The notes below the pieces were generated by a model. It did not search any database. It was not told where the DNA came from and saw only the letters and a list, made by a program, of their open reading frames with translations. This document shows, in pieces, positions 36,400 through 48,109 of a stretch of DNA of 64,000 nt. Source of the DNA: Montifringilla adamsi (Eukaryota > Chordata > Aves > Passeriformes > Passeridae). Numbering within the stretch: position 1 is the first letter of the stretch; each line of letters starts with the position of its first letter. The stretch lies in contig JAGGNK010008892.1 of assembly GCA_017590115.1 (NCBI GenBank), positions 3,417,383-3,481,382 on the forward strand, written 5' to 3'. Position numbers and translations under genes: made by a program.

Positions 36400-37730
36400 G
36401 GAACATCACCGCTCCGGCTGCACACTTCATCCTTCCATTTCCTGCCGGGTCCCGGCCCCGCTGCCTTCGGGAAATGCCCTCCGGGGGCCGCTCTCCCTCG
36501 CCGCCGCCCCACGGCCCCTGCCGGGCCGAGGCACAGGGACAGCCCGCGGGCAGCGACCGCTCCCCGGTTCCCGGAGGAGACACCCCGGCCCCGGCGCCAG
36601 CCTCCGGGGAACTTGCAGCAGCGGTGCCCCGGAGGGGCTGCAGCGGCTGGAAGGGGAGAGGCGGCTCCCGCGGTGTGCTGGAGATGCGAGCACTGCTCTG
36701 TTCGCCTAGCAGTCTCTCTGCCAGGCAGGGTCAGTTTTGGTATTGCATGAGAGGAAAAAAGGTGGTGCTGGAGGAGGGGGGAGTGAATTGGAAAGGAGGG
36801 GTGGGAGGAGGAGAAGGGGAGGGGGGAGAGGTTGCTCTAATCCACTGCAATACGGATCAAATCCAGTGCTCTAATTTATCCCTTAAAGCCACGGATCTAC
36901 AGATTACCTCTATGATAGCTGCCCTGTTCTGCACGAAATTAGAAAATATACAAAACAGCTGGTCAAGAGCTGTCCGGATGCAACCTGCGGCGCTCGGCTA
37001 CCGAGCCGGAGCAGAGCCGCAGCTGCAGCAGCAGCAGCTGTGGCCGGGCACGGCGCATCCCCGCCGGAGAGGCGGTCACCCCCGGCCCCGAGGCTCAGCC
37101 TGCATCGTCGGGGCACAGGATGGCCCGAGGGGCCACACGCGGCGGGCAGCGAGCTGGGTGGCAGTGTGGGTGCCCCGGCACGCCGAGCACACCCGCGCCG
37201 GCAGCCTGAAGGAGTCGCCGGCGCCGGTGTGTGCGGAGCCCCGGCGGCCCCGGAGCCGCCCCGGCCCCGCGGCGCTGCGGGCTGCACGCTGCCACCTTGC
37301 AGTCCCCTTGTCCCCGGGCGCGGCGGGAGCCGCCCGGTACCGGCGTGTCTGGCGCCGGCGGAGCCGCTACTACAGCCGGCCGTGCAGAGACCCCCACGGT
37401 AGCCGAGCCGGAGCGCAGCCCGGAGTCTGCCCTGCTCTTCCTCTCCCTTCCTGCTCTTTTCCTGTCTCTCTTTTCTCTGCCCGTGCCCTGTGTCTATCTC
37501 TCTCCGTCCAACGCCTCGTGTCTCTCCCTGTTCCTGTCCTTGTCCCTGTGCTTTTCAACCCCAGACTTCTCCTCCTCGCTCCCTCTCCAGATGCCCCTCC
37601 CGCGTCCTGTTCTTGTCCGGTCGTCTCCCTTCCCGACCCTCCCCGTGCTCCTGCACACCCGGCCCGTCTCCGCCGTAGCTGTCCCTTCAGCACCAGCCGC
37701 ACCTGCAGTAGCTCCGTCCACCTCCCACCG
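36400..37730 (-). promoter_or_regulatory. CpG-island promoter of ZDHHC22, possibly bidirectional
   Basis: GC- and CpG-rich DNA from about 36430 to 36680 and 36970 to 37440, with a C/T-rich shoulder to about 37730. It covers the 5' side of ZDHHC22. Long open frames in several phases, including one of 517 codons on the plus strand, come from stop-poor GC-rich sequence and show no protein-family signature. A consensus plus-strand splice donor AAG|GTGAGT at 37877/37878 hints at a divergent plus-strand transcript. Confidence 0.7.
36775..36832 (+). repeat. G-rich purine tract
   Basis: An almost pure purine stretch with six or more runs of three to six G lies within the ZDHHC22 island. It separates the two CpG-dense halves. 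It could form G-quadruplex or triplex DNA on the plus strand. Confidence 0.7.
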
Positions 37731-37879
37731 ACCTGGTCCAGGAGAAGAGAAAGGTGTTCTTTTGCCTCTGAGGTCCTGACAACTCCCACGTGGAGAGCAG
37801 AAAGGTGGGAAGAGGCGTTCTGCCCCTCCAGGGCGCAGAACACCATTCCTTCCTACAGTGTGGGTGAGAGAGGCAAGGT

Positions 37880-40473
37880 GAGTTTTCTGTGAGTCCTCGC
37901 GCCTCCCCAAAGCTGCCCCTGTTGGAACCAGCTTTGGAGGCAAGGGGAAGTGTGGGGGGGGGAGTCGTTGCAGGTTCAAAGCCTCCCTTAACACAAGCAG
38001 GAAAGGCTTTGATCTGGGCAGGTGGTGCCTGGGCAGTAGCCTGGTGCTGGTAGAAGTTTTGCAGACACGTGTTTGCTCTCTGACAGCTACACACCCTCAC
38101 CCCCCTCTGCCCACCCACACTCTTCTTGTACTGTCTGCACAGGCTCTGTGCACGGCCTCTCCTTCTCCTACACACCTACGTGCTGCACCCTCCCAGCTCT
38201 CACGAATAGCATCCCTGTCTCCCTCCACAGATGAGCCACCCGTAACAGGAGAAGGGGACAGAAGAGGGTATTGGGCTGCAGCTGTGTCCCTGGAGACAGT
38301 CAGACTCTGCACTGGTGAAAAGTCAAAGAAACATGCATTTTACATAATCTTAGGTCCTAGGTTTACTGGTCAGTCCCTCAGCACAGACTCTGCAACTCCA
38401 CAAGAGACTCTCCCTTTGCCTGAAGGTGCAGAGCAAAATGAAAGTGTGTTTCATGTCTCAGTTTCTAGGGAGAGAAGACTGGAGGAGAGAGCGGCTGCAC
38501 TTGTCTCCTGCACGTGCACTAGCACGGAACGTGATGACAGCAACCAAGTGTTCAAGGGCTCTTTATTAGAAATAACTTTTCTCCCAGGTATTTAATGGTT
38601 CAACATTTCTGAGAAGAGCAGTGGCAATAACACAAGCAAGTGCAAACCAAGCCTGTAGGCACTGGATCTGCAGTGACGAACAGCTAAGAGACACCTCTGG
38701 CAGAACTGAAGGGGAAGCTGCTCAGAGCGGATCTAGTTCTCACTCCCACCTCCCTCATTCTCCTGTCACGACTACTGAGAATAAAATTCCTCCAATATTC
38801 CCTCAACTCATCAGTTTAAAGTAGACTGAGCCTTGCAATAGAGATACATGACCCAGTCTAGGTTTTATCTTTAGATAATCAGACAGTGTTTTCTCCATAT
38901 TTTAACAGCTTACATCAAAATAATAAAAAAAAAAAAGAAAATTACAGAGAAATCTTTTCATGTCATGAAAGACTCTCGACTGAGGGGACTGCATCTCATG
39001 AAAGATATTAAGCCTGCCTGCATAGGGAACATCAAAGCTGTAGCCAAACTGGGGGGAGGAAGGGGAAGGGAAGGGAAGGGAAGGGAAGGGAAGGGAAGGG
39101 AAGGGAAGGGGAAATCTGGTTTCCACCGGAATGGAAGATTGGTGAGGCAGATTATTCCCCACATGCTCATTAAAGCGCTCCTGCATAATGATGCTTATGA
39201 TTTGTCACTGTTAAAATAGTGGATTCATATTTAACAATACAGAAAAGTATTCTCTTTCAATGCTGTTGTGTTGATATTATGAGCTGCTGGCAGGATGGGG
39301 GAGAAGTTGACTGGGGATGAATTTGCCTATGTATATGCATGTGTATATAAGAGAAAGATGGGTAAATAAGGAGATTAGCACAGGAAGTAAGCAAAAAATG
39401 GGAACAGTAGTTAATTTGGAGCAAGCATTAAAAAGTAACAACATGTACTGCATGAATTGGGTTTTCTCCTGCTCTAAAATCAACATCATGAGACAACTTG
39501 GGTGTGTGACACTCAGAAATATTTTCCCCCTTTTTCTTCTCTGAGTCTGGTTTTGACCCAGGAGATGGAGTATTTCCCCATTCTGCTTTTCAACCGTAAG
39601 TAAAATCACTTCTCTCACGTGTCAAGATTTTCTTGTCTTTTGAGTATGACAAGGATTATGCTATCTGCCTTTGTCTGGAAGAACTTGGCAGTTGGGCATA
39701 AGAAACACACGTGAGAGGAGTTTATTTCTCTCATTACCTACTATGAAGATGTTCTCCAGAAATTAGCGCAGCACACCACAGCCAGTCCCTCTCTCACCCC
39801 AGCCTTGATGATTCTGAGTGTCAGCATTCTACTCTTCCCTGCTGGCCAGTTGTGTGCAGGGATTTTTCTTAGTATGCACTCTTTCCCAATATGTCCCTTT
39901 AGCAAGCAGGGTAGGAAACCACTGACAGAATCTATCAGTTGTCAGCCAGCTGGTGATTCCATCCTCCCATTCAATCATCTGGGCTACATTTGATAACGAC
40001 TGGCAGATGACAGTTTTCGTATCTTCGTCCCCAGATCTTCTAATTCTTTGTGCTAAGAGATTTCAAACAGAATAAAATACTGTTCCAGTTGATGCTATGC
40101 TCTGATACAGCCTGGCCAACGTCTTTGAAGGTTTCACTTTAAATTGCATCCCAAATTATGTATACTTTCATCCTTCTCAAAATGTGCATTGCCTTAGCCC
40201 ACACCATTTGTTTATTGTTTGAGATACCGTCTGATTGTGATTTTTCTCTGGAATGAGTAATTTAACCTCTGTTATTTGTTGTGACATTTTTAAAGAAATG
40301 AATTCTCTCCGTTGTAAACCAGGTGCTGCTTGATTTAAATTGTCACTTAACTACAAGTTTTATGAAGTGGTTTCTGGTTTGGTTTGATTTTTCTTTTTCT
40401 GGGTAGTTAGCCTTCAAAATTTGAGCACCCACAATGTCTGGAGAGGTCTCCTGTTTGATTAAGTAAAACTGAA
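37880..40473. other. Intergenic, no gene seen
   Basis: No coding exon was recognised. An open frame of 183 codons at 38044-38595 has no family features. The only clear structure is a GGGAA microsatellite, listed separately. Confidence 0.5.
39062..39112. repeat. (GGGAA)n microsatellite
   Basis: About ten near-perfect tandem GGGAA units. The open frames on both strands (for example the Pro-Phe-Pro-Ser-Leu reading on the minus strand) are products of the repeat. Confidence 0.97.
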
Positions 40474-40678
40474 TAGCCAAGAAAAGCAATGGGGCAGCCT
40501 GTCTTCAGTTTAGTAACAAAATAAATATAGCAACAAAATAAATATAGCATGGCTGAGCTACATGCCTTTATGCTGACCAGCTGTAGCCAAGAAAAGCAAT
40601 GGGGCAGCCTAATGTCTTCAGTTTAGCAACAAAATAAATATAGCATGGCTGAGCTACATGCCTTTATGCTGACCAGCT
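40474..40678. repeat. Tandem duplication (110 bp + 95 bp) with nested 17-bp repeat
   Basis: The segment from 40474 to 40583 is repeated at 40584-40678. Both copies begin 'tagccaagaaaagcaatggg' and end 'tatgctgaccagct', with almost no substitutions. Copy 1 carries an extra 17-bp unit ('acaaaataaatatagca' twice, 40515-40531 and 40532-40548), while copy 2 has a small 'aat' insertion. High identity indicates a recent event or an assembly duplication. Confidence 0.95.
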
Positions 40679-40699
40679 TCAAATCTGTCTAGGTGGAGG

Positions 40700-43480
40700 C
40701 GTGAATACTGAAAGCAAAAGGGTGCTCAGCCTTTCCTCATACAGTTCTAGGTTATACTACACAGGTTGTCAGGATCTGATCTTCCACAAACACAAATCTA
40801 ATGATAACATTCTACTTCTAGTAAGAAATGACCTTCAGAGGCCAACTCAACCATCTTTCCCAATTTTCCATACCCTTGTTTCAAGTTTACCCGTCCTTTG
40901 CAGACAAAAGTCTGATGAAGTCCTGCAGAACTCAGGTGATGGAGATTCTCCGCCACCTCCAGGCATTCCATTCAGCTACTTCTTATTCATTCAGAATTTC
41001 TTCTTATTCATTTTACACATAACGTGGTGCTCCCTTACAGCAGTCTAAGGTCTTAGTCCTTATCCCGGTGGATTCGGAGAAAGATATATCCTTTCCTCAC
41101 TGCAGTCTCTTACATACTTGAAAGTGGCTATCATGTCTTTCCTAGATGAAGCCATCCAAGTGCTTAAATACTCTTTAATTGTGCCTCTTGGATTGTGTTC
41201 GAAAACCTCTGAAAGAAAGAGCAAGGGTCCTGGCGTATTGTTCCTGTTGTACAAGCACCTGAGAGGGGCATCCAGCACTGAGGCCAGGCAGACCAACAGT
41301 ATGGTTTTAGGCAGCTGGGTTTTAAGCTGTGTAGATTGCCCATTGTGCTGCTTCAGTTGGGCTGAGGAGTTTGATGAGGAGGACATTTATTAACAAAGGA
41401 AGAGATGGTAACATGTTTCCAAGGAGTTGCGATATCACATTGTTCATGATGCGCTGGTCCCATCTAGCTGCCCATGCAATGGAGCAACAGCCTGTGTGAA
41501 AAAAGGGCTCTAAGCCACAATTTATGATATGCCCTGCTGTGTCAGGAAAGCTGTTGCAAAAATCAACATTTCATTTATTTGCTGCTTGTTGGTGGTGTCA
41601 GGAAACAAATTTTTGCAGTCAAGTAAATTTCAATGTACCAGAGCACAACAGCAGGAAGAGAAAATGTTGGTGATAGGTGGGAAGGGAGTGTTGTGGGAGG
41701 GAAGGCACTCTTGGGCCCAAGCTCAAGGCCAGGGTTGTTGTCCCTGGCTGTTGTCCACTCTCTCCTCCATCCCCCTGGCCTTGCAAATGCCCCTGAACTC
41801 TGTCCTCATAATGGTGTGGGAATTCTTCCCATAAGAGACTAAAGATTCTTCCCTTCCAGTGCCTATGGCTGCTCCCTTCACCAAACCCTGCCCATAATAA
41901 ATGTCTCAGCACCAGAGGAATGGCTGAGTGCTGTGGCAAAACCCCCTGCAGAAAAGCTCCAGCAGTGAAAAGAAAAAGAAGGACAAGAGAGGGGAAAGTA
42001 CCACAGGCATTTTGTTCCTGCAAAGCTCTGAGCATCATCTGCAGGTGCCTGGGTGGTCTTGAATTCCCGTCACCTCCAGCAGACCTCAGTAGCGGATGTT
42101 ATATCCTGACAACAAGGTGTCATGCTGCCACTAGATGGGACTCTTCTTGCTTTCAAGATACTTTAACTATCAGGTAAAGTACACAATAAAACATATCTAA
42201 AAACATTTGTCTCAGCTGACTGATTTGAGCTCCTGAGCCATAATGTTCAAGCCAGCTGAGCAGACCCATCACTCCCAGGGGCTATCATGGAAAGTTATTG
42301 GAGCGGGGTTCCTGACATTCTGCATCATTTCCAGGCAAGACATTGCAGGAACAGAGCTCTTAAGGAGTAGAAAATTAAACTAATAAATGGAAATGGTGTT
42401 CATTGCAAGGGAGGATTAAACCCCAAACTAACAGGCATGAATATGTGAGGATGGTCTTCCAAAGCAATCTTCTGTCAGGAGAAGCAGCTACTGCTCCAGA
42501 AATTGTGCGCTGCCCTTTTTCACAGGTCTGACATCTTCCTTCTCACCCCCAGCTGGCTGCCCAACCCTTGTCTGCCATCGTTGGATGCTTTCAGCATTGT
42601 GTCAAATTTATACTGGGCACAAGAGGCAGGAGCCCTGGTCTTCCTTTCTGCTTGTGAAGTGTCAAGCACACCTAGGGAATCCTATAAATAATAAATAACA
42701 ATAACACATGCACATATTCATAACCAAGTCATTGTTTAAGTAGTGAATATTCAGCACACACCAGATGGTTCTTCTTTCACTGCCTCCAAAATGGAAATGA
42801 CCAGTTACTAAAGATAAAATATTCCTTCCCTCTGCTGCTTCCCTAGGGCTCCTACTTGTTGTTCTCTTGTAGAACTGCTACTCCCTAGAGAAAAAAAGCC
42901 TTTCAGCCTTGGAAACATTGAAATCAGATCTGAAATATGAAATGTTTCAGCAGAAGCTGCAGATAAATGAACACAGTGTTAAATCAGCTCCAGAAAATAG
43001 ACTTGGATTAATCCTCCTGCCTGCTGCAGCAGTGCTCTTGGGAGAAGCAATCTCTCTCCCCACTGTCACATGGCTGCTGTCTCTGCCATCATGATGTCCC
43101 TCCACTGGGTCTGTAAAAGCAGTTCCTAAATTATTTTTGCTCTTCAAAAATGGTAGCTAGCAGCAAGTGCACTACATGTACCGCACATGACCACCACCCA
43201 GCCACACTGCAGGTGGCAACAATTTTAACTCGCTGATTTTAACTGTTGCTACACGGAGGGCCAGACTCTGCCTGCTTCGTTTCCACCCATGCCAGTCTTC
43301 CCCCAGTAAAACTGGCTGCAGTTTTCTTTTATGATCTCTTACATAACATGCACTAAGAGCACCAGGAGCAGAGACCAGGCCCTCAGCCACTCAATGCCAA
43401 GTCAAACCGTCTTGCTTCTTGCCTTTCTTTGTCCCCATGTGCAACACATAAACTTGCCCAGCTCCATTGAAGGAGATGGT
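40700..43480. other. Intergenic, no gene seen
   Basis: No exon recognised. Parts of 41060-41300 ('cttgaaagtggctatcatgt' and neighbours) have the flavour of a decayed LINE or LTR, but too weakly to name. A run of ATAA/ACAATA units lies near 42685-42710. Confidence 0.45.
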
Positions 43481-43510
43481 GCCATGCCATGCCATGCCAT
43501 GCCATGCCAT
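43481..43510. repeat. (GCCAT)6 microsatellite
   Basis: Six perfect tandem copies of GCCAT. Confidence 0.97.
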
Positions 43511-44379
43511 CAAATACTTAGGTAAGAAAGACTCTGGGCTCAAACTGTGGCAGATTTAGGAGGACCTTGAGCCCAGGCACTTCATTTTCCAAGCGCACAT
43601 TTAAGCCCCAGATTTGGTGCAGAAGAAGGGCCATTATCTCTGCCAGTCAGGCGCCCATATGGAGGGGATTCCCACACTGCTCCCCGGTCAAGGTGCATTC
43701 TGTGCAGCTCTGAGCTAGACACCTGCTCAGTGCCATCACCAGCCAGGGCATGCTCTGGGCAGCTCTCTGTCCCTGCTGGGGAGGAATAGCATCTTTTCCT
43801 GGAGCCAATCTGGCTTGCTTTAAGAGAAGAAATTCAAAGTAGTGTTTAGGAAGAAGAGGCAGAACTATGTCCTCTTCTCAGGAGGCTGGAGGCAGCCCCA
43901 CGCTCACCTTTTCCCAGCCCCCATGTGACCTGGACTTTCAGGGGAGGCAAGTCTTTGTGACGGAATGATGGGGGTGGGGGTGGGACTGGGCAAGCTATCC
44001 CTACAAATACTGGGAGCAAACCCCAGGCCCCTGAGGCCAATATCACCTCTGGGCTAGACAGGGCTGAAGGGTAAATCTTGTTCTAGGAATATCAACCGCC
44101 TAGATGAGCCAAGGAAAAATAATTGAGGTGCTACTTTCTTTTCTCAGCTGTAGGAAAAGAAAGCCATGGTTTGATCATGGATAGCTGTTTGCCAGTTTTC
44201 AGGAATCACCTGGTGTATTCAGTATGAAACCAATGAAGACCTCAGCACTGCTTTGAGTAAGACTGAGGTTAAGCTGATGGCACTGCATCAAGGTCAGCTT
44301 CACATGAGTCTGCCAGAAGAAAGAGCACTCGGGATGAGAGGGTCAGGGGCACTGCTTTCCAGGCACCCTGCGGGCACCG
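43511..44379. other. Intergenic, no gene seen
   Basis: No exon recognised. It contains a G-quadruplex-type motif at about 43970-43990, listed separately. Confidence 0.5.
43970..43990 (+). other. G-quadruplex-forming motif
   Basis: Four G-runs (5, 5, 3 and 3) separated by loops of one to three bases fit the standard G3+N1-7 rule on the plus strand. Confidence 0.7.
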
Positions 44380-44720
44380 ACCCTCCTGGCCAAACCTCCT
44401 GGGGCACCCGCCCCCGCCCGGCTCCCCAGCTGCTGCTGGCCCCTCTCCCACACAGCCAGGAAGGGCGGCAGGTCCACGCGTGACAGGCGATCTGTCACAT
44501 CCTGAGGAACGACCGGCGGGGTGCTGGGGACAGACTGGCACATGAAGAGACACAGCGGCCCGCCCCGGCCCGGCACGGCTCTGGGCGTGGCAGGGATGCC
44601 GGGCCGGGCCGGCAGATGGCGCCGGGAACCCGCCGGGAGCTGCGGGAGGAGGGCGAGGAGGAAGGAGCTGCGGGGAGGGGAGGGGAGGAGTGCGTGGCCT
44701 GCCCGCGGTCTCACAGGGCG
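44380..44720. promoter_or_regulatory. Small orphan CpG island
   Basis: A short CpG-dense, GC-rich block, densest at 44550-44690, stands alone in ordinary sequence. It carries GGCCCGGC-type runs and GGGGAGGGGAGGGGAGG. No recognisable coding exon adjoins it. Open frames through it (up to 226 codons) look like stop-poor GC sequence. Confidence 0.5.
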
Positions 44721-45476
44721 AGGACGTTTGTGGGTGTGCGGTGGGAGCTGTTCACCTGTTCAGTGCCATCACCAGCCATCCATCACTACCCAAGAGAAAT
44801 CTCTGCCCTGTCTCCCTCTCCAGCTCCTCTGGGGATCCCCCAGCCCTGCAGCTCTTTCTTCACCAGCAGGACCCACATGCAGAGCAGCATCCCCCAGCCA
44901 CAGCTCCCCAAATTGCCACTGGTCAGGACTGCAATCCTCAGTACAGGAGGATAAAAGGTACATCAGATGTGAATTCTACCCAGCAGTGGGATGTTCTTTT
45001 GCCACATGGCTAAATATGCTCCAAGAGTCCTCCAAGTTTTGCTTGGCAGGTGCAGTGCTTTCTCCTTGTTTGTTATGCCACTTATTACATCAGTCACCAA
45101 CAGAGAGCAAAAGAGCTGCTGCATGTGCCTTGTCTCAGTATGGTGGAGCTCTCCCTGTGACACTAGCAGATCTGCTGAAGCAGTGGCAGAGCTGCCAGTA
45201 GCTGAGCTACCTGGGAAGGTGGATGAGGGACCAGATAGATGTAGGGCTGTGATCAGCAGTGACCACCACTGTTCTCCTTGTCGTGGGGTGGCCTTATAAG
45301 CCATAAATTGTTTGTCATTCACTCACATTTCCCTTTTGGTTTCAGTTCAGTTGAGCATTCCCAGCTTCACCCAGGTGTAACTCCAGCCTGATAAACTCCA
45401 TATTTTCTCCACCTGAGCGGTCCCTTCATTTCAGTGCATGTGGAAAGGAAGGGAGGGATAAAAGAGGTGCAAAGAA

Positions 45477-45862
45477 TAGAACCATAGAATCAGAGTGGTT
45501 TGGGTTGGAAGGAACTTTCTACATCACCTAGTTCCAATGTCCTGCCATCAGCAGGGACACCTTCCACTACAACGGGTTGGTCAAAGCCGCATCCAGCCTT
45601 GGCCTTGAGCATTTTCAGAGATGGGGCCACCACAGTTTCTCTGATCAACTACTCTCACAGTAAAGAATTTCTTCCTAATATTTCATCTAAACAGTCTTAT
45701 GTTCAGTTTGAAGCCACTGTCCCTTGTCCTATCACTACATGCCCCTGTAAGAGTCCCTTTCCAGCTCTCTTGTACACTGCCTTTAGGTACTGGAGGGCTG
45801 CTGTAGGCTCTCCCTGGAACCTTATCTTTTCCAGTCTGAACAACCCCAGTTCTCTCACCCAT
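45477..45862 (-). mobile_element. CR1 LINE, 3' portion, antisense
   Basis: The plus strand begins 'agaaccatagaatcagagtg' and 'gtttgggttggaaggaact', then 'gacaccttccactac', 'aagaatttcttcctaatat' and 'ccactgtcccttgtcctatc'. This is the reverse complement of a CR1 3' region of about 390 bp, and the best-preserved CR1 in the window. The open frames in it are CR1 remnants. Confidence 0.93.
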
Positions 45863-47084
45863 CTTCACAGAAGATGAATGAAGTTGCACGTGATAAATTA
45901 TACGCACAGTAAAAATATAGGTAAAGCCAGCAGCATGAGCAGGGAAATTAATAAATAATTCTTTGTTGTTGACTAGGCTCAAATGTTGACCACATGTTCC
46001 AGGCAGAGAGATGGGTGAAAGTAGCTTGTCAGTGGGTCAGAAGAGACAGAGGGAGATGTTGTGTACTTCATACAATGTGTGGCTTCACCAGGGAACACCT
46101 TGCTGCAAAGTGCTGTGGATGTCCTCATTTTATATGTTTCTGAATCTCTTTCAAGAACAATGTGTTTGCTGGTGAATGGGAGAGGACACTAAAGGAGCAT
46201 CATCCACCTGCTCTGTTATTATGCTGTTCTCAAGGTGGTTGCTGCCAGCCACTTACAGAAATAGAATGATAGCTACACAAACAAACCTGTTTTCTGACCT
46301 AAACCAGCCACTCTCTTTTTTTTTATTTTATTTTTTAAAATTATTCTGGCACTATTCTTTACATAGAAAAGGGCCAATGAGCTACTTAGAAAATATGTTT
46401 TTGTGGAATATTTTGTTTATGAGACAGCCTATTTAGAGTTAATGACTTTCACAAAGGACTGTGCCACTGTGCATTAGCTAGCTGTGCTGCTGGCAACTGT
46501 TTTAGCCGGGGAGAACATCAGTGCATTGAGTGTTTGCTCCCAGGAAGGCTGGCATGTGGGCAGACACAGCCCGCATGCAGAGCCCCGCATTCGGCCAGAA
46601 CAGTATGGTTCATTTCATGATGTGCATCTTCCTCACTGCCTCTCCTAGCCCAGCCTGTTAGCTTACATATTTCCCTATATTCCACTGCCATTCTCATTAA
46701 AACTACCACCACTTTTCCCTCATCTATCTGCAATCAGTCTTTCATTGCTCTAAACGTCATAAAAATGCCATTTACTGCTTCAGAAGGTCAAGTGCTCAGC
46801 CTTGACCTTTTTCTTCTATGTCAGGAATTGCCAGTTGCACTTCTTGAAGCAGAGGGGTCATTTCCCTGAGATTTCCAGAAAACATTTCACTCTGACCCAT
46901 GACCTCCATTTCAAGCTCCATATAACTGTGTATTTATTTTGTTTCTCTCTCATACACCTTTGTCTAAGAGAGGGAGATGTGTTTTACACAGAGTGAATGA
47001 ACCCCTGTTCCTTTCTGTGTCCATCTCCCCAAGGAAGTGGCACGGCATGTCCCAGGCTTTGAGAGCAGACACGAGGGGCCATGT
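45863..47084. other. Intergenic, no gene seen
   Basis: No exon recognised. A T/A-rich run at 46314-46345 is the only notable feature. Confidence 0.5.
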
Positions 47085-47233
47085 CAGAATGTGTGCTATT
47101 GACGGTAGGTGAGCAGCAGGCCTGACCTCTGGGGAAATGCAGACTACCTCTTCGCCCAGAATGTCTGCTATTGACGGTAGCAATAGGTGAGCAGCAGGCC
47201 TGACCTCTGGGGAAATGCAGACTACCTCTTTGC
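47085..47233. repeat. Tandem duplication of about 75 bp
   Basis: Copy 1 (47085-47156) and copy 2 (47157-47233) both begin 'cagaatgt' and contain 'ctattgacggtag', 'gcagcaggcctgacctctgg' and 'gcagactacctctt'. They differ by a 6-bp insertion and a few substitutions. A partial third start ('agaataatgtg') follows copy 2. No element family was recognised. Confidence 0.93.
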
Positions 47234-47239
47234 AGAATA

Positions 47240-48100
47240 ATGTGAGGATGTTTGATGCACAAAAGCTGGATTGGGGCTATCAAGTGCAAGCCTGAATGCC
47301 TAGCTCTCCACTGGGTCTTTCTTCAAGGAGGTGAGTGAACTGTTCCATGTTGTTAACGCAGTATCGGGGTAGGGTAAAGCAGAGGAACATTTGATTAGTG
47401 GCAGGTTGTTGGGGTGAAGAGAGGAAATCCCCAAGCAAGAAGTTTCACCATTTGCTTGTGGTGATGCAGGGGCAGGTGGGAGCATCCACAGACACTGCTG
47501 CAGGCAGGAGTGGCTGACAGCCGGGAGGGCTGGGGATGGCATTTGTGAAGATGACCATGTTGGGTTTAGGCTGCTGTGGGGACTCGGACAACTTGAGCTG
47601 CCTGTGCTGAGGGTCCAGCTATGGTGTCTTTTGGAGTGGGGCTGGTGGTGTCTGGGCAGCACCATGGGAATATCTTGCTTACCCAGGCCAGCCAAGGAAC
47701 AGAGATACAGAGTCACAGAGAAATCCTGTGCCTGCAAGTATTGAACCACACCGTCCCACCTGACTGGCAACTAGGAACAGACAATTAGCATATTTTAATG
47801 CAACTGATTAGTGCATGGTCACGTGGCCTGGGTGGTGGGTGATTTTTGAAGCAGATTTGAAATTATAAGCATGCAGACACCAAACCACAAGGGAGCTGGC
47901 ATGGGAGAAAGACGATTTCCCAACGTAGTAGCTTTGGCCCCAATTTCTCACCTATTCCCAATGGCAAGCTGCCTTCAAAGAGCCCTGAGAAGGTCCGGGG
48001 TGAGCACTTAAAAATTAAGAAATTAACTTTTTTTAATTAACGGAACTGAGGTGGGTGGTGTGATGGTGGCTCAGCCTCTGCTGGAGCTCTTCTAGCTCCT
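47240..48100. other. Intergenic, no gene seen
   Basis: No exon recognised. An E-box CACGTG occurs at about 47820 within a stretch of mixed composition that could be conserved non-coding DNA, but conservation cannot be judged from one sequence. Confidence 0.45.
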
Positions 48101-48109
48101 CCTTTTGCG

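Noticed and set aside
36339..37892. 517-codon plus-strand open frame over the ZDHHC22 CpG island
   Set aside because: Low-complexity Pro/Arg/Gly/Ser-rich translation, several other phases equally open, and overlap with the genuine ZDHHC22 exon on the opposite strand. The frame is a by-product of stop-poor GC-rich DNA.
38044..38595. 183-codon plus-strand open frame right of the ZDHHC22 island
   Set aside because: No domain, low-complexity Ser/Thr/Pro content and no supporting splice or start context.
40700..41390. Possible decayed CR1 or LTR
   Set aside because: Isolated phrases resemble repeat text, but there is no continuous match, no terminal octamers and no target duplication.
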